A DNA stretch of 24,160 bases. It comes from Schleiferiaceae bacterium (GTDB lineage Bacteria > Bacteroidota > Bacteroidia > Flavobacteriales > Schleiferiaceae). Where the stretch lies: assembly GCA_022424815.1 (NCBI GenBank), contig JAKMGS010000011.1:1-24160 (forward strand), given 5' to 3'. Below are positions 22,617 to 24,160 of the stretch, piece after piece. How positions within the stretch are numbered: position 1 is the stretch's first letter; the number at the start of each line of letters is the position of its first letter. Made by a program: the position numbers and the translations under genes. The notes below the pieces were generated by a model, which was not told where the DNA came from, ran no database searches, and was given only the letters and a program-made list of their open reading frames with translations.

Positions 22617-23978
22617 ATGCGTCAAAAAATCCTACTCATCGGTGCTGGTTTAAGCACACAGCAATTGGTCCCATATCTAAAAAAAAGAATAGAATCGCAT
22701 CAATGGGAGCTTCGGGTGGTTGATCGAGATGGAGTCTTGGCTGCCAAGCGCCTCGGTGAGGTTGAGCCACATACTTCCTCCGGTGCCTTAGATATTCAGG
22801 ATGAGCAGGCGCTTACAGAGGAAATTAAAGGGTGCCAGTTAGTCATTTCCATGGTCCCGGCGCACATGCATTTACCGGTGGCGAAGATGTGTTTAAAATT
22901 TGGTGTGCATATGGTCACCGCCAGCTATGCAACAGCTGAGATGCATGAACTCAATACAGAAGTGCAGTGCGAGGGATTGGTCTTTTTAAACGAGTGTGGT
23001 TTAGATCCAGGTATCGACCACATGAGTGCCATGAAACTTTTAGATGCGATACGTAACGATGGAGGGAAAGTAGTACTGTTTGAAAGCTTTACAGGAGGCC
23101 TGTTAAGCCCTGCTTCTGAAGAGGGCAACCCGTGGCGATATAAGTTTACTTGGAACCCTCGCAATGTGGTTCTAGCTGGGCAAGGAGGGGCTGTGAAGTT
23201 CATTCAAGAAGGAAAGTACAAATATATTCCTCCGCATATGGTCTTCCGCAGAACCGAATTCATGAATGTAGAAGGATTTGGCAAATTTGAAGGAATCGCG
23301 AATCGTGACAGTCTAAAATACCGCGAAGTATATGGGCTTGAAAATGTGGAAACACTCTACCGAGGAACTTTGCGTAGGCCCGGTTTTGCGCGTGCTTGGG
23401 ATTCTTTTGTAAAATTGGGCATGACCGATGATTCGTACCAAATCGCCAATACTCATCTGCTTTCGTTTCGTGAATTCACGAATCTCTTCCTAGCCTATAA
23501 TCCACAGGATAGTGTGGAACTAAAGCTAAAATATTACCTAGGTATTCCCCAAGATTCGGATTTGATGGACAAACTGGTTTGGGCCGGGTTGTTTTCCTCA
23601 CAGATGTTCCCGTTTGAATCGGGATCACCGGCGCAGTGCTTGGAGTACATACTGCGTCAGGTTTGGACCTTGGAAGAATCTGACAAGGATTTGATTGTGA
23701 TGTACCATAAGATAGGCTGGGAAAAGAATGGCGGCGAGCGCTTCATGGTGGAAAGTTCCATGGGAGTAGAGGGGCACAGCGCCACACAGACGGCTATGGC
23801 CGCTACAGTGGGGCTTCCATTGGCCATTGCGGCACGCTTAATCCTAGAGGGGAAAATCGAAAGTACAGGGGTGCAATTACCAATGACTGCGCAATGGTAC
23901 GGGCCTATATTAGAAGAACTCAGTTTGGATTTCGGGGTCCAATTCTACGAGAAATCAGTCCCCTACAGCGGATATTAG
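22617..23978 (+). CDS. Saccharopine dehydrogenase, glutamate-forming (LYS9-like)
   Basis: The 453-residue protein has an N-terminal Rossmann domain (ILLIGAGLSTQQLVPYL, glycine loop at 9-11, though the classic GxGxxG third glycine is replaced) and a C-terminal saccharopine dehydrogenase domain from about residue 130. The block NECGLDPGIDHMSAMKLLD (about 125-143), GGLLSPASEEGNPWRYKFTW, the R-N-V-V-L-A segment, ANRDSLKYREVYGLENVETL and YRGTLRRPGF line up segment by segment with yeast LYS9 as I recall it, so I favour the saccharopine to glutamate plus allysine type over carboxynorspermidine or other homologues. In bacteria this would work in lysine degradation, but the partner lysine-ketoglutarate reductase is not in the window. 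It is single and converges with the partial gene at the right edge (4-nt overlap). Confidence 0.88.
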   Translation: MRQKILLIGAGLSTQQLVPYLKKRIESHQWELRVVDRDGVLAAKRLGEVEPHTSSGALDIQDEQALTEEIKGCQLVISMVPAHMHLPVAKMCLKFGVHMVTASYATAEMHELNTEVQCEGLVFLNECGLDPGIDHMSAMKLLDAIRNDGGKVVLFESFTGGLLSPASEEGNPWRYKFTWNPRNVVLAGQGGAVKFIQEGKYKYIPPHMVFRRTEFMNVEGFGKFEGIANRDSLKYREVYGLENVETLYRGTLRRPGFARAWDSFVKLGMTDDSYQIANTHLLSFREFTNLFLAYNPQDSVELKLKYYLGIPQDSDLMDKLVWAGLFSSQMFPFESGSPAQCLEYILRQVWTLEESDKDLIVMYHKIGWEKNGGERFMVESSMGVEGHSATQTAMAATVGLPLAIAARLILEGKIESTGVQLPMTAQWYGPILEELSLDFGVQFYEKSVPYSGY

Positions 23979-24160
23979 AGCGAAGCGTAAAAAGGGGAGA
24001 GTACTTCACGTGCCTCCTCTGTATAATGTTGATCCTCCTTGTATAAGGTGATCTTCTTGCGTTGTGGTTCGTCTACCTCACATTTACACAATCCGTAAAT
24101 ACATCTGTTGGCCTCTCGTTCAGCTTTTGGATACACGTGGATGATATTTTTTAAATTCAA
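23975..24160 (-). CDS. C-terminal part of an unidentified protein (cut by right edge)
   Basis: The minus-strand frame is open from the right edge to a TAA at 23975-23977, giving 61 residues. No ATG lies inside it (a TTG falls at the very edge), so the true start is probably outside. The visible part contains CIYGLCKCEV, a Cys-rich C-x4-C-x-C patch, then a charged segment KKITLYKEDQHYTEEAREVL and a short hydrophobic end FYASL. No family is recognised. It overlaps the saccharopine dehydrogenase stop by 4 nt in convergent orientation. Confidence 0.55.
   Translation of the reverse strand: MNLKNIIHVYPKAEREANRCIYGLCKCEVDEPQRKKITLYKEDQHYTEEAREVLSPFYASL

Noticed and set aside
24003..24018. CACGTG core with a TTC flank as a parS candidate
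   Set aside because: The right flank (CCTCC) does not match GAAACA and the left only partly; well below a plausible parS site. CACGTG cores near 5684, 18079 and 24133 fail likewise.
1..24160. tRNA, rRNA, CRISPR, IS elements, att sites
   Set aside because: I looked for T-loop-like GTTCGAATC patterns, regularly spaced repeats, transposase-like proteins and terminal repeats and saw none; the few GTTCGA or TTCGAAC hits lie inside genes or the pckA terminator.

Overview
The window looks like chromosomal DNA of a Bacteroidota member, most likely a marine Flavobacteriales-type organism. The support is a type IX secretion (T9SS) sorting domain, Bacteroidota-specific families (DUF5683, a long NusB, a long signal peptidase I), lipoproteins with short lipoboxes, a near absence of Shine-Dalgarno sequences, and TAnnTTTG promoter boxes. 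Nothing looks like a phage, transposon, integron or CRISPR array; it is mostly core gene content, densely packed with many 1-4 nt overlaps.

Layout. (1) 1-4170, plus strand: a tight cluster with the tail of an unidentified protein, a Tat-exported DUF1501/alkaline-phosphatase-like protein, a lipoprotein with an unusual CX4CH haem-type motif, a second small lipoprotein and a sodium:solute symporter. (2) 4171-4431: a short region with a strong minus-strand hairpin terminator, a possible 35-residue small gene and the best-formed Bacteroidota promoter in the window. (3) 4432-15079, minus strand: a large gene train read right to left: ABC exporter half, parA, parB, DUF5683, dapB, lepB, wbqC-like, acyl-CoA carboxylase carboxyltransferase, and a T9SS-secreted protein. 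(4) 15213-18393, plus strand: nusB, a DUF1573 lipoprotein, yajC, a YbbR-like protein and coaE; a canonical terminator sits between yajC and the YbbR-like gene and touches the start codon of the latter. (5) 18369-22511, minus strand: an RibD/DHFR-like reductase whose 3' end overlaps coaE by 25 nt, a PIN-PhoH ATPase, ATP-dependent PEP carboxykinase with its own terminator, and a DUF423 membrane protein. (6) 22617-23978, plus strand: a LYS9-type saccharopine dehydrogenase, convergent with a partial unidentified gene running off the right edge.

Functionally the window mixes chromosome segregation (ParAB), protein export and processing (LepB, YajC, T9SS cargo), lysine metabolism in both directions (DapB for synthesis, saccharopine dehydrogenase for the saccharopine route), carbon metabolism (PckA, acyl-CoA carboxylase) and CoA synthesis (CoaE). 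I see no clear new defence or mobile system. The most interesting unexplained items are the small free-standing gene unit at 4171-4380, the yajC/YbbR terminator arrangement, and the phosphatase-like/cytochrome-like/symporter cluster at the left edge. All family assignments come from reading the protein sequences; no database search was run.
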